Source: Acidobacteriota bacterium
Lineage (GTDB): Bacteria; Acidobacteriota; Terriglobia; Bryobacterales; UBA6623
Assembly: GCA_016125275.1 (NCBI GenBank)
Contig: WGMB01000018.1
Coordinates: 62,001-126,000 of the forward strand
Direction of reading: 5' to 3'
DNA: 64,000 nucleotides
The notes beneath the pieces were generated by a model. It worked only from the letters and a program-made list of their open reading frames with translations. It was not told where the DNA came from and made no database searches. Position 1 is the first letter of the stretch. Each line of letters opens with the position of its first letter. Positions 53,176 through 61,977 of the stretch are shown here, in pieces. The translations under genes and the position numbers were made by a program.

Positions 53176-55392
53176 GTGACCGTCGCGTCCTCGCCCTGGA
53201 ATCCTCCCGCTGAGGGAGCCGCGCCCGCCCACCGCGACCAGCAAGGCTGGGCCGCCGTGTTCGCGGGCCTGCTGGCCTTGGCTGCTGGCGGACTCGCTGC
53301 GAAGGGCGCCGAGGAGTCCGCCGTCGCCGCGGATTCGCCGCAGGCGGCCCAAGCGGCTCCCGCCGAACAGCCTGCCGGCCCGCCGCAGTGGTTCTTGCTG
53401 CTTCTGGGAGCCGCGGCGCCTGCGGGCGATGAAAGCACTCCGGTGGACTCTACGGCCGCCTCCTCGGTCGCGCCGCCCGCAGGGAATAAGGAGGGCGGCG
53501 CCGACGCTCCGGCCGTCCCGGCGGCCGCGGTTGGGTCCGAGACCGCCGAGGCGAGCCCGACGGGGGATAGTGCGCAATCCCAAGTCGTGCTGCCCCTGTC
53601 GCCGAAGGGAACGGGGCAATCCGAAGCCGACCCGGCGGAGACAGTCGACGACTCCGCTTGGCAGGCGGCGGCCGAAGGGGAGGTCGCGCGGCCGACCAAC
53701 ATCCTGGCAGCGACTGACGACCGCACCGGTCCGCCAGCGGAGGCCCAGCCGCAGGAAGTCGCGGCTTCTGCTGACGACGAATCCGCTACCGAGACAGTAT
53801 CCGGAGGGAAGACGCAGGAAGATCGTCCCGACAGCTCCTCTCGTTCCGCGGCTCCAGTGCGCCAGGCCCGCGCGCAAGCCGAGGGGCCTGTGGAAAACTC
53901 TTTCCCCAGAACCGGCGCCGATGGAACCAGGCCGGTCGCGGATGCCGTCGGGCCGGAGACAGACCGTGGCAAGGGCAGGGAAAAGCCCGTCCGGCCCGAC
54001 GCTCCTGCGCCTAAGGACCACGCTCCCGTGCAGGTCCTTCCCCCGACGGATTCCGCCCCTTCAGAGGGTCTCGCCCCCGCTCCCGCCGTTCCGGAGACTG
54101 CCTCACGACTCTCCACAAGTACCAATGAAACCAGCCAGTTCGAGTCGCAGCGGCCCGTACCGCAGGAGCAAGCGCCCGACCCCGGCGCCCGCGCAAACCC
54201 AGCCGCCTCCCTGGAAGCCGAACGGCCGGAACCGGCCCTCGGCGGATTCACCCCGCCCCAGCCCGTCGACGCCGGTGACTCCCGGCCCGAGCCCACGCTG
54301 GTGGCGTGGTCGGCCAAGCTGACGAAGGTCGAGGCGGAGCCCGCCCAGTCCCAATTTGAAACGCCTGTGCCGAACCCGCCCACAAGATTTCCACAGGCTG
54401 TGAACGGGACTGAGGACACCTCCGAGCTCGCCAGGAAAGCGCCCGACCCGGTCGCCGCTCCCGCTCCCAAGCCCTCGACGACGACGCCGATCCTGTCCGC
54501 ATGGAAGCCGCCGGAAACCTCCCCGGAGGCGGACTCCCCGAGCGTCGCTCCCCAGCCCGGCGCCGAGTCGCCGAATTTCCCGACCCAGGCGCCCGTGTTG
54601 CGAGCCAAGCCGGATGAACCGTCGCCCCGGAGCCACGACCTCCCGGCCGCCGCACCGACGCCGGACGAACCCGCCGAAGCCCTCGCTCCGCCGAAACCCT
54701 TCGTCCGCCAGACCGAGCCCGAGCCGCACCTGCGCGACCGGTCCGCTTCAGACGCTTCCGACGAAGTCCGCGCAGCCCCACCCGACGCGAAAGTAGCCGC
54801 CGTGCAGACCAAGGGCGGCGGAGACGGCGCGACCAGCGGTCGGCGCGAGGGGTCTTCGGACGCCCCGCCCGAGAAGGCAGCCCCAGCCGCCGCGCCGCAC
54901 GCTGGCCCAGCCGAGCGCCCTGTTCCTGCCCCGGCCGCCTCGCCTGAGCCGACCCCGTCCCGGCCCTTGGCCGGCTCCCCGGCCGCGGAGCCGAAACCGG
55001 CCGCGCCGGCTGAGCCCTCCACCCAAGTCGTGGCCTCCGAAGTCCGGCGCACCGGCGACGCCACCCAGCTCCGCGTGCTGGTCGAGGACGACAGGCTCGG
55101 CTCGCTGGCCTTGCGGTTGGCCGAGCGCGGCGGCGGCGTGGAGGTGATGTTGCGCGCCGAGAACCCGGCCGCGGCCCGGCAACTGCAGCAAGGCCTGCCC
55201 GCTCTCTACGACTCGTTGCTCCAGCGTGGCTTCCAGACCGACGCCCGCTCCTGGACGCCTTCGTCGGGCTCGGACGGCGGTCGCCAACAGCAGCATCAGC
55301 AGCAAGACCAAGAGCGCGAGAGGCAGGCGCGACAGGGCGCTCGCGAGCGCAGAGCGCGGCAAGGCGCGGCCTTCGTCGCCCCCGTGTCGTAG
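53176..55392 (+). CDS. fliK: FliK-type flagellar hook-length control protein
   Basis: 738 residues from GTG 53176. Residues 1 to about 600 are low-complexity, rich in Pro, Ala, Glu and Ser, as in the ruler part of FliK. The C-terminal block (about 615-690: QLRVLVEDDRLGSLALRLAE, GVEVMLRAENPAAARQLQQG, LPALYDSLLQRGF) fits the FliK C-terminal substrate-switch domain (PF02120), followed by a Gln/Arg-rich tail. Its position directly before flgD and flgE strengthens the call. The long minus-strand frame over it is a compositional shadow. First gene of the plus-strand operon. Confidence 0.85.
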   Translation: MTVASSPWNPPAEGAAPAHRDQQGWAAVFAGLLALAAGGLAAKGAEESAVAADSPQAAQAAPAEQPAGPPQWFLLLLGAAAPAGDESTPVDSTAASSVAPPAGNKEGGADAPAVPAAAVGSETAEASPTGDSAQSQVVLPLSPKGTGQSEADPAETVDDSAWQAAAEGEVARPTNILAATDDRTGPPAEAQPQEVAASADDESATETVSGGKTQEDRPDSSSRSAAPVRQARAQAEGPVENSFPRTGADGTRPVADAVGPETDRGKGREKPVRPDAPAPKDHAPVQVLPPTDSAPSEGLAPAPAVPETASRLSTSTNETSQFESQRPVPQEQAPDPGARANPAASLEAERPEPALGGFTPPQPVDAGDSRPEPTLVAWSAKLTKVEAEPAQSQFETPVPNPPTRFPQAVNGTEDTSELARKAPDPVAAPAPKPSTTTPILSAWKPPETSPEADSPSVAPQPGAESPNFPTQAPVLRAKPDEPSPRSHDLPAAAPTPDEPAEALAPPKPFVRQTEPEPHLRDRSASDASDEVRAAPPDAKVAAVQTKGGGDGATSGRREGSSDAPPEKAAPAAAPHAGPAERPVPAPAASPEPTPSRPLAGSPAAEPKPAAPAEPSTQVVASEVRRTGDATQLRVLVEDDRLGSLALRLAERGGGVEVMLRAENPAAARQLQQGLPALYDSLLQRGFQTDARSWTPSSGSDGGRQQQHQQQDQERERQARQGARERRARQGAAFVAPVS

Positions 55393-55422
55393 GGAGCCGT
55401 TGCGAGGAAATTGGAGAATCCG

Positions 55423-55680
55423 ATGAACGTAACCGACATCGCGCCGAGCTCCGGCGCCCCCACCAAGGACCTGTTCAGCGGCGAGGACCAGACGCAGACC
55501 TTTCTGCTGCTGCTGGTGACCCAGATGAAGAACCAGGACCCGCTCAATCCCCAGGACCCGACGCAGTTCGTCAGCCAACTGGCGGACTTCAGCTCGCTCG
55601 AGCAGTTGCTTCAGATCCGAAAGTCGGTCGACGCCTTGGCCTCGGCCGCTTCCACCCCGTCGGCGGGAGACGCCGGCTAG
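55423..55680 (+). CDS. flgD: Short FlgD hook-cap protein
   Basis: 85 residues from ATG 55423, preceded by GGAG 6-7 nt upstream. An in-frame TTG at 55411 would give 89. TFLLLLVTQMKNQDPLNPQDPTQFVSQLADFSSLEQLLQI is the diagnostic FlgD block. The C-terminal FlgD Ig/Tudor-like domains are absent, so it is less than half the usual size. It caps the growing hook. No frameshift was seen to explain the short form. Confidence 0.92.
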   Translation: MNVTDIAPSSGAPTKDLFSGEDQTQTFLLLLVTQMKNQDPLNPQDPTQFVSQLADFSSLEQLLQIRKSVDALASAASTPSAGDAG

Positions 55681-55729
55681 ACCTTTTCGCTCTCATCCCC
55701 TTCTTTGCACTTTCAACTCAGGAGACAGC

Positions 55730-57028
55730 ATGCCAAGCCCATTTTTTACAGGACTTTCCGGACTGCGCGCCCACGCCCGCGCCGTCGAGGTCGTCGCCAA
55801 CAACCTCGCCAACCTCAACACCATCGCCTTCAAGGGCAGCCGCTCGGACTTTCGGGACCTGTTCTACCAGCAGATCGGCCAATCGCGCTCCGGCGTGGCC
55901 TCCCAGGTCGGCATCGGCGCCGCGCCCATCACGGTATCGCGGCGGTTCGAGCAGGGCACCATCCAGAACACCGGCGGTCTGCTCGACGCGGCCGTCCAGG
56001 GCGAGGGCTTCTTCATCGTTCGCGACGGCGACCTCACGCTCTACACCCGCGCGGGAAACTTCCAGCTCAACCAGGACCAGAATCTGGTGACCCTCAACGG
56101 CGAGAACGTCCTCGGCTGGGTGCGCGACCGCGCCACCAACACCCTCGACACCGGCCTGCCGCCCGCCCCCATCACCCTGCAGGGCAACGACCGCATCGAG
56201 CCCACCGCGACCACCACGCTCAGCGTCAACGCCAACCTGCAGACCGGCTCGACCTCGCCGTTCTCGCGTCCCATCGAGATCTTTGACTCGCTGGGCAGCC
56301 CGCACATTTTGACGCTGACCTTCACGCCGACCGCGCCCACCGGCACCAACTCGGCGGCCTACGTGGTGACGGCCACTCTGCCGGCCAACGAGACGATCGA
56401 CCTCAACACCAACGCGACGCCGCTGGCGGACCCCAACGTCGTCGCGCCGGCGGTGACCATCGAGTTCGACCAGAACGGCGTGCTCTCCGGAGCTTCGCCC
56501 ACCAGCGCCACCTTGGATATGACCGCCACCACGCCGGCCTACGCGTTTCTGAACGGCGCCGGACCGCTGAACGTCACCTGGAACTTCACGGATCCGCTCG
56601 GAATCCCGCGCATCACCAGCGTGGCGGCGTCCTCCACCGTCAGCGACCTGTCGCAGAACGGGTCGGCCTCGGCCGAGTTGGTTTCGATCGCGGTGGCCGA
56701 CGGCGGCATCATCAACGGCACCTACTCCGACGGCAGAACGCTCGAGCTGGCGCAGTTGGCCCTGGCCCGCTTCACCAACAAGCAGGCCCTGCAGGCCAAC
56801 GGCAACAACACCTTCCTGCGATCGGCGGCGGCCGGCGAGCCGCTGGTGGGCGAAGCCAGTACGGGCGGCCTGGGCGCCATCGTAGGCCTATCGCTCGAGA
56901 CGTCCAACGTCGATATTGCCAATGAGTTTACGGACCTACTGACGTATCAGCGCGGATTTCAGGCGAACTCCCGCGTGATCACGACAGCCGACGAGCTCAA
57001 CCAGGAGGCGCTGAACCTGAAGCGGTAG
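55730..57028 (+). CDS. flgE: Flagellar hook protein FlgE
   Basis: 432 residues, preceded by AGGAGA. SPFFTGLSGLRAHARAVEVVANNLANLNTIAFKGSR at the start and LETSNVDIANEFTDLLTYQRGFQANSRVITTADEL at the C-terminus are the hook-family ends; the FlgE D2-type insert (VTATLPANETIDLN, STVSDLSQNGSASAELVS) lies between. Builds the flexible hook; length controlled by FliK upstream. Confidence 0.96.
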   Translation: MPSPFFTGLSGLRAHARAVEVVANNLANLNTIAFKGSRSDFRDLFYQQIGQSRSGVASQVGIGAAPITVSRRFEQGTIQNTGGLLDAAVQGEGFFIVRDGDLTLYTRAGNFQLNQDQNLVTLNGENVLGWVRDRATNTLDTGLPPAPITLQGNDRIEPTATTTLSVNANLQTGSTSPFSRPIEIFDSLGSPHILTLTFTPTAPTGTNSAAYVVTATLPANETIDLNTNATPLADPNVVAPAVTIEFDQNGVLSGASPTSATLDMTATTPAYAFLNGAGPLNVTWNFTDPLGIPRITSVAASSTVSDLSQNGSASAELVSIAVADGGIINGTYSDGRTLELAQLALARFTNKQALQANGNNTFLRSAAAGEPLVGEASTGGLGAIVGLSLETSNVDIANEFTDLLTYQRGFQANSRVITTADELNQEALNLKR

Positions 57029-57057
57029 CTGGGCTTCGGGCGTGGTGAGACGCAGGC

Positions 57058-57390
57058 ATGCATTCCGAGCTGGAGCCGAACGACATCTTTTTGCCCGCGG
57101 GCGAAGAGCCCCCCGTGGACGAGCACGAGGGGCTCGATCCCCGCATCAAGCGCTTTCTGGATGTGCCGATCGAAGTGCGGATCGAGCTCGATCGCAAGAA
57201 GATCACGCTCGCGCAAGCGCTGTCGTTCCGGGAGAAGATGGTCGTCCAACTGGACCGCTCGGCCGGCGAGAACGTCGACCTGCTGCTCGACGGGCTGCCG
57301 GTCGCCAACGGCGAAATCATCGTGATCGAAGACATGATGGGCGTCCGCCTGACCGACCTGCACCGCCTGCCGCGCGAGGACGCGGAATGA
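57058..57390 (+). CDS. fliN: Flagellar switch protein FliN
   Basis: 110 residues. FLDVPIEVRIELDRKKITLA and LLLDGLPVANGEIIVIEDMMGVRLTDL form the SpoA/FliN domain, preceded by an acidic, disordered ~35-residue N-terminus. C-ring component below the motor. FliM is not encoded beside it. Its stop overlaps fliO by 4 nt. Confidence 0.93.
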   Translation: MHSELEPNDIFLPAGEEPPVDEHEGLDPRIKRFLDVPIEVRIELDRKKITLAQALSFREKMVVQLDRSAGENVDLLLDGLPVANGEIIVIEDMMGVRLTDLHRLPREDAE

Positions 57391-57704
57391 TCGGCTGGCA
57401 ACAGTGGCTGCCGGCGGCTGGCATCTGCCTGTTGCTGGCGCTGATCTCCTGGCGGTTGCGCCGCGCGGGCCCGGCGGCTGCGGCGCGCAGCCCGTTGCAG
57501 ACTCTCGGCTCGCTCCCGCTCAGCGCCGGGCAACGCCTGCTGGCCGTCCGCGCCGGCGGGCGCGTCTTCTTGTTGGGGGTGGGGCCGCAGAGCGTGGTCC
57601 GCGTGGGCGAAATGGGTTGGGCGGAGTGGGACGAAACGGCGCCGGCGGAGCCGCCGCAGCAGGAGCCCCGCAGTCTCTCTCGCGCCGCCGGGGAGTCTCG
57701 ATGA
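57387..57704 (+). CDS. fliO: FliO-like export-gate assembly protein
   Basis: 105 residues from ATG 57387 (ATGA overlap with fliN). One N-terminal membrane helix (WLPAAGICLLLALISWRL) and a short domain LPLSAGQRLLAVRAGGRVFLLGVGPQSVVRVGEM, the FliO pattern. Located between fliN and fliP, its usual place. It promotes assembly of the FliP-FliR core and is the least conserved gate gene. Overlaps fliP by 4 nt. Confidence 0.85.
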   Translation: MIGWQQWLPAAGICLLLALISWRLRRAGPAAAARSPLQTLGSLPLSAGQRLLAVRAGGRVFLLGVGPQSVVRVGEMGWAEWDETAPAEPPQQEPRSLSRAAGESR

Positions 57705-58453
57705 TCGGCAGGGCGCTGGCCGCTTTGCTGCTGCTTTGTGCGCTGGCCGGGGTTGCGGCGGCTCAGGGGCCCACGCCGCCGACGCCGCCATCCCTGCCGA
57801 GCCTCACCATCACCGGCGCGCCGCAGAATCTGAGCATCCCGCTCCAGATTCTGTTGTTGCTCACCCTGCTCACTTTGCTGCCGGCGGCGCTGGCTTCGCT
57901 AACGCCCTTTCTGCGCATCCTCATCGTGTTGCACTTTCTGCGGCAGGCGATCGGAACCCAAACCGCGCCGGGCAACCAAACGCTCTTGGGGTTATCGCTG
58001 TTCCTGACGATCGTCGTCATGCAGCCCACCGCCGACCAGGTGTACCGGGACGCGATTCAGCCGCTCGAGCGCGGGGAGATCGGCCAGTTGGAGGCGCTGG
58101 ACAAGGCGCAGCAGCCGCTGAAGGCCTACCTGATGCGGTTCGCACGGGAGGAAGAAGTCGCGCTGTTTCTGGACATCACCGGCAGGCCGCGGCCGAGCGG
58201 ACCGGCGGACCTCGAGCTCACCGTCCTGGCGCCGGCCTACATGCTCTCGGAGATGAAGGCCGCCTTCCAGATCGGGGCCGTGTTGTTCCTGCCGTTCCTC
58301 ATCATTGACCTGTTGGCGGCGTCCATCACGCTGTCTCTGGGCATGATCCAGTTGCCCCCCATCATGATCTCCACGCCGTTCAAGCTGCTGCTGTTCGTCC
58401 TGGCGGACGGCTGGAACTTGGTGGTCGGCTCGTTGGTGCGAGGGGTGAGCTGA
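57701..58453 (+). CDS. fliP: Flagellar export gate protein FliP
   Basis: 250 residues with cleavable signal (ALAALLLLCALAGVAAAQ). LQILLLLTLLTLLPAALASLTPFLRILIVL, FLTIVVMQPTADQVY and APAYMLSEMKAAFQIGAVLFLPFLIIDLLAASITLSLGM are diagnostic. Core pentamer of the export channel. The stop shares its last base with the fliQ ATG (58453). Confidence 0.97.
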   Translation: MIGRALAALLLLCALAGVAAAQGPTPPTPPSLPSLTITGAPQNLSIPLQILLLLTLLTLLPAALASLTPFLRILIVLHFLRQAIGTQTAPGNQTLLGLSLFLTIVVMQPTADQVYRDAIQPLERGEIGQLEALDKAQQPLKAYLMRFAREEEVALFLDITGRPRPSGPADLELTVLAPAYMLSEMKAAFQIGAVLFLPFLIIDLLAASITLSLGMIQLPPIMISTPFKLLLFVLADGWNLVVGSLVRGVS

Positions 58454-58716
58454 TGTCCGTGGACGGCGCGGTGGAGACGATCCGCCTGGCGTTCTGGGTG
58501 ACCCTGGTCGTCGGCGGCCCGCTGCTCGCCATCGGCTTCGTGGGCGGCATCGTGGTGAGCGTGGTGCAGGTGCTGACCTCCATGCAGGACCCGGCCTTCA
58601 ACACGGTTCCGCGGCTGCTGCTGTTTGCCGGGGCCACGATGCTGCTGCTGCCTTGGATGGCCAGCCGCCTGCTGCAATACGCCGAGACGGTGTTCGGATC
58701 GCTGGACCGGTATTAG
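58453..58716 (+). CDS. fliQ: Flagellar export gate protein FliQ
   Basis: 87 residues, two membrane helices (LAFWVTLVVGGPLLAIGFVG, LLLFAGATMLLLPWMASRLL) joined by VVSVVQVLTSMQDPAFNTVP, the FliQ family loop. Lies between fliP and fliR. Confidence 0.95.
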   Translation: MSVDGAVETIRLAFWVTLVVGGPLLAIGFVGGIVVSVVQVLTSMQDPAFNTVPRLLLFAGATMLLLPWMASRLLQYAETVFGSLDRY

Positions 58717-58720
58717 CGCC

Positions 58721-59512
58721 ATGCCTGTGTCTGCATGGGAGATTCCGGCGGCCTGGCTGTTGAACCTGGCGCTGCTGACCGCGCGCATGACGGCGCTCAC
58801 GGTGTTCAGCCCGTTGCCGGGCGCCGCGGCCGCCCCGCCGCAAACCCGCGTCGCCTTGGCTTTGCTGCTGGCGGCTCTGCTCGCGCCGAGCGCGCGGTTC
58901 GGCTTGGGACCGGCGGAGCTGGCGGCGCCGGCGGCTGTCTGGCTGGTCGGGCGGGCGGCGCTGGCCGAGCTGGTCCTGGGGGCGGGCCTGGGGCTGGCGT
59001 TGCGGCTGCTGCTGGAGGCCTTCTCGCTGGCCGCCCAGACCTTGGGCTTCCAGGCGGGCTACTCCTACGTCAACATGGTCGACCCCACCACCCAGGTGGA
59101 CGCCTCGATTCTGAACGTGGCCTTGGCCTTGCTGGCGAACCTGCTGTTCTTCGCCTTCGACCTCCATCTACACCTGATCCGCATTCTGGCCGAGAGCCTC
59201 ACGGCCCACCCGCTGGGAACGTTCGCCACCCAGCCCGGCGACGCCAACGCCTTCATCGTCCTCGGCGCCATGATGTTCGATTCGGCCGTGCGGCTGGCGC
59301 TGCCGGTGGTGGCTCTGCTGCTGCTGGTCGACCTCACCCTGGGCCTGCTCAACCAGGCCCAGCCGCGGATGCAGTTGCTCACGCTGGCCTTTCCGATGAA
59401 GATCGTTGCCGGCGTGGCGGCGCTGTACCCGGTCCTGCCGCAGTCGCCGCGCGTCTTCTATCAGTTGGCCGAGCGCAGCTTCGAGCTCCTGACGGCGCTG
59501 CTGGGGCGTTAG
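58721..59512 (+). CDS. fliR: Flagellar export gate protein FliR
   Basis: 263 residues from ATG 58721. About six membrane segments. GAGLGLALRLLLEAFSLAAQTLGFQAGYSYVNMVDP is the conserved central block; the C-terminus has LDLTLGLLNQAQPRMQLLTLAFPMKIVAG-type sequence. Completes the export core with FliP and FliQ. 10 nt before flhB. Confidence 0.95.
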   Translation: MPVSAWEIPAAWLLNLALLTARMTALTVFSPLPGAAAAPPQTRVALALLLAALLAPSARFGLGPAELAAPAAVWLVGRAALAELVLGAGLGLALRLLLEAFSLAAQTLGFQAGYSYVNMVDPTTQVDASILNVALALLANLLFFAFDLHLHLIRILAESLTAHPLGTFATQPGDANAFIVLGAMMFDSAVRLALPVVALLLLVDLTLGLLNQAQPRMQLLTLAFPMKIVAGVAALYPVLPQSPRVFYQLAERSFELLTALLGR

Positions 59513-59522
59513 GAGGGCGGCC

Positions 59523-60581
59523 GTGGCGGAAGAACGCTCTCAGCAAACCGAAGATCCAACCCCCCGAAGACAACAGAAGGCCCGCGAGGAGGGCCAAGTT
59601 GCGTCCAGCAAGGAGCTGACGGCGGCGCTGCAGTTCGCCGCCGCCGTCATGATGCTCTCGGCCTCAGCCGCGGGGGTCTTCGCCGGCCTGGTGGCGATGC
59701 TCCGGGGCTTTCTGCAACTCGCCTTTCGAGACGAGGTCGGCCTGGGCCGGCTGATGGGGCTGAGCAAAGACCTGCTGACCGGGCCGCTGAGCTTCATCTG
59801 GGGGTTCGGCGCCGTGCTGATGGCTATCGGGCTGCTCTCCCACTTGGCCCAGACCGGCTTCGCCTTCACCGTGCAACGGCTGCAGCCGGACCTGCAGCGC
59901 CTGAACCCGATGAAGAAGCTCCAGCAGTTGCCGCAGGAGAACCTGGGCCAGGCGGCCAAGTCTCTGCTGCTGCTGCCCTTGGCCGGGACCGTCTTCTACT
60001 ACGTCGTCCGCCGCGAGATGGAGACCTTCTTGGCGCTGCCGCGCTTCGGCCTCGAGGCCGGCTCCGCCGTGGTGTTCGAAGCTATTCGCTCGCTGCTGAG
60101 TCAGGCCTCGGTGGCGCTGGTGGCTCTGGGCGCTTACGACCTGTGGCGGCAGCGCAAGCAGCTCTTCGACCGCTTGAAGATGAGCAAGCAGGAGGTCCGC
60201 CAGGAGTTCAAGGACCTCGAAGGCGACCCGCAGATCAAGGCCCGTTTGCGGCGCATGCAGCGCGAAATGATGCGCAAGCGGATGATGGCCGACGTGCCCA
60301 AGGCCACCGTCGTCATCACCAACCCGACGCACTACGCCGTGGCCATCCGCTACGCCCCGGAGGAAAACCCCGCGCCGGTCGTGCTCGCCAAGGGCGTGGA
60401 CCACCTCGCGCTGCGCATCCGCAAGGTCGCCGACGAGCACGAGATCCCGCTGGTGGAAAATCCTCCTCTCGCCCAAGCCCTCTACAAAGGCGCCGACGTG
60501 GGGCAGCAGATCCCCATCGAGCTGTATCGCGCGGTCGCCGAGATCCTCGCCTATATCTACCGGATGAGGGAACGGGGATAA
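59523..60581 (+). CDS. flhB: Flagellar export switch protein FlhB
   Basis: 352 residues from GTG 59523. Starts AEERSQQTEDPTPRRQQKAR (typical FlhB start), four membrane helices, then the cytoplasmic autocleavage domain with NPTH at 267-270 (VVITNPTHYAVAIRY) and VVLAKGVDHLALRIRKVADE. The NPTH autocleavage changes export specificity from rod/hook to filament on a signal from FliK. Last recognised flagellar gene of the operon; flhA is not next to it. Confidence 0.97.
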   Translation: MAEERSQQTEDPTPRRQQKAREEGQVASSKELTAALQFAAAVMMLSASAAGVFAGLVAMLRGFLQLAFRDEVGLGRLMGLSKDLLTGPLSFIWGFGAVLMAIGLLSHLAQTGFAFTVQRLQPDLQRLNPMKKLQQLPQENLGQAAKSLLLLPLAGTVFYYVVRREMETFLALPRFGLEAGSAVVFEAIRSLLSQASVALVALGAYDLWRQRKQLFDRLKMSKQEVRQEFKDLEGDPQIKARLRRMQREMMRKRMMADVPKATVVITNPTHYAVAIRYAPEENPAPVVLAKGVDHLALRIRKVADEHEIPLVENPPLAQALYKGADVGQQIPIELYRAVAEILAYIYRMRERG

Positions 60582-60582
60582 G

Positions 60583-60711
60583 GTGGAAATCCGGCGCCTC
60601 GAACCGGCGGAAGCTTCGGCGGCGGAGGGTGCGGTCATGCGATCCTGGTGTATGCCGTCGCTTGGCGCCTCTTTCGTGTCCGTCGTCGCTCCTCCGGGGG
60701 GCGCCCGATGA
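60583..60711 (+). CDS. Possible 42-residue ORF between flhB and glf
   Basis: GTG 60583, directly after the flhB stop, to TGA 60711, giving an ATGA overlap with glf. The product (VEIRRLEPAEASAAEGAVMR ... APPGGAR) has no recognisable family. It could be a remnant or simply chance; the overlaps at both ends are its only support. Confidence 0.25.
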   Translation: MEIRRLEPAEASAAEGAVMRSWCMPSLGASFVSVVAPPGGAR

Positions 60712-61859
60712 GCGCCTTGCGCGTCGCCTGCGTCGGTTCCGGGTTCTCCGGGGCTGTCATCGCTCGCACCCTGGCCGAGCGGGCGGGTCTCGAGGTCGAC
60801 GTCTTCGAGTCCGAGCCCTACGTCGGCGGGCATTGCCACACCGAGCGCGACGAGCGCACCGGCGTGATGGTCCATCGGCACGGGCCCCACATCTTCAACA
60901 CCCAGTTCGATGACGTTTGGAGCTTCGTGAACCGGTTCACCGTGTTCCGGGACTACGTCCACAAGGTGCGGGCGATCACCTCCCGAGGGGTTTTCGGCCT
61001 GCCCATCAACCTCAAGACGCTCAACGACTTCTTCGGCGAGGAGCTGACCGCCGAGACCGCGCCCGGCTTCCTGGAAGCCCAGGGCGACAAGAGCATCGCC
61101 GAGCCCCGCAACTTCGAGGAGCAGGCCTTGCGGATGCTCGGCCGAGACCTCTACGAAGCCTTCTTCCACGGCTACACGCGCAAGCAGTGGGGCGTGGACC
61201 CCACCGAGCTGCCCGCCTCGATCTTCCAGCGGCTGCCGGTGCGGATGAGCTACGACGACAACTATCACATCAGCCGCTACACGGGCATTCCCGAGCAGGG
61301 CTACACCCAGCTCATCGCCAGCATCCTGGACCACCCGAAAATCCGCTTGCGTCTCGGACAGACCTTCGAGGCCTCCGACGCCGCCTCCTACGACCGGGTC
61401 TTCTACAGCGGGCCCATCGACGGCTGGTTCGGCCGTCGGCACGGCAGGCTGCGCTACCGCACGCTGCGCTTCGAGGCGATCTATCAGGAAGGCGACTACC
61501 AAGGGACGTCCCAGGTGAACTTTTGCCAGGAGAGCGTGCCCTGGACCCGCGTCACCGAACACAAGCACTTCGCCGCCTGGGAGAGCCACTCGGAGACCGT
61601 GGCCCACAAGGAGTTCTCGTCCGCCTGCGGGCCGGACGACACGCCGTACTACCCCTTGCGGCTAGTGGACGACCGGTCCACCCTGGCGCAATACGTGGAG
61701 TTGGCGGACCGCGAGGGCGGCAACCTGACCTTCGTCGGCCGGCTCGGCACCTACCGCTACCTGAATATGGATCAGGTCATCAAGGAAGCGCTCGACACGG
61801 CCGAGGGATTCCTGGCGGCCCCGCACGACGCCGCGCGGTTCTCCAAGGACCCGCTGTAA
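60708..61859 (+). CDS. glf: UDP-galactopyranose mutase
   Basis: 383 residues from ATG 60708. FAD-binding VACVGSGFSGAVIARTLAER, then EPYVGGHCHTERD, HRHGPHIFNTQFDDVWSFVN, FHGYTRKQWGVDPTELPASI and RLPVRMSYDDNYH, all typical of Glf. It converts UDP-galactopyranose to UDP-galactofuranose for surface glycans. Likely an ATG start coupled to the small ORF before it. It is an odd follow-on to flagellar genes and may be linked to surface or flagellin glycosylation, but that is speculation. Confidence 0.95.
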   Translation: MSALRVACVGSGFSGAVIARTLAERAGLEVDVFESEPYVGGHCHTERDERTGVMVHRHGPHIFNTQFDDVWSFVNRFTVFRDYVHKVRAITSRGVFGLPINLKTLNDFFGEELTAETAPGFLEAQGDKSIAEPRNFEEQALRMLGRDLYEAFFHGYTRKQWGVDPTELPASIFQRLPVRMSYDDNYHISRYTGIPEQGYTQLIASILDHPKIRLRLGQTFEASDAASYDRVFYSGPIDGWFGRRHGRLRYRTLRFEAIYQEGDYQGTSQVNFCQESVPWTRVTEHKHFAAWESHSETVAHKEFSSACGPDDTPYYPLRLVDDRSTLAQYVELADREGGNLTFVGRLGTYRYLNMDQVIKEALDTAEGFLAAPHDAARFSKDPL

Positions 61860-61903
61860 TTTGGGCTGAGCCGTTCTTGGGTTAACCTGGAAAAACAACC
61901 AGC

Positions 61904-61951
61904 GGCGACGACCCGGAACAGGGCGGCCGCGCCGGCGCCCGAAGGGTCGCC
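61904..61951 (+). promoter_or_regulatory. Leader hairpin before the MGT-type glycosyltransferase gene
   Basis: GGCGAC-g-ACCC (61904-61913 region) can pair with GGGTCGCC (61944-61951). Inside, GGGCG (61921-61925) pairs with CGCCC (61936-61940). The structure ends 26 nt before ATG 61978. It may be an attenuator, terminator of glf, or only GC-rich chance. Confidence 0.25.
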
Positions 61952-61977
61952 GAACGCCCCGGAGACAGGAACGTCCG

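Noticed and set aside
53163-55064. 633-residue Ser/Gly/Ala-rich minus-strand frame over fliK
   Set aside because: Compositional shadow; the plus frame has the FliK C-terminal block, a promoter-like element and operon context.
57058-57390. FliM rather than FliN
   Set aside because: Only the SpoA domain is present in 110 residues; the FliM middle domain is missing.
59664-61607. 647-residue minus-strand frame over flhB and glf
   Set aside because: Spans two unmistakable plus-strand genes; no motif.
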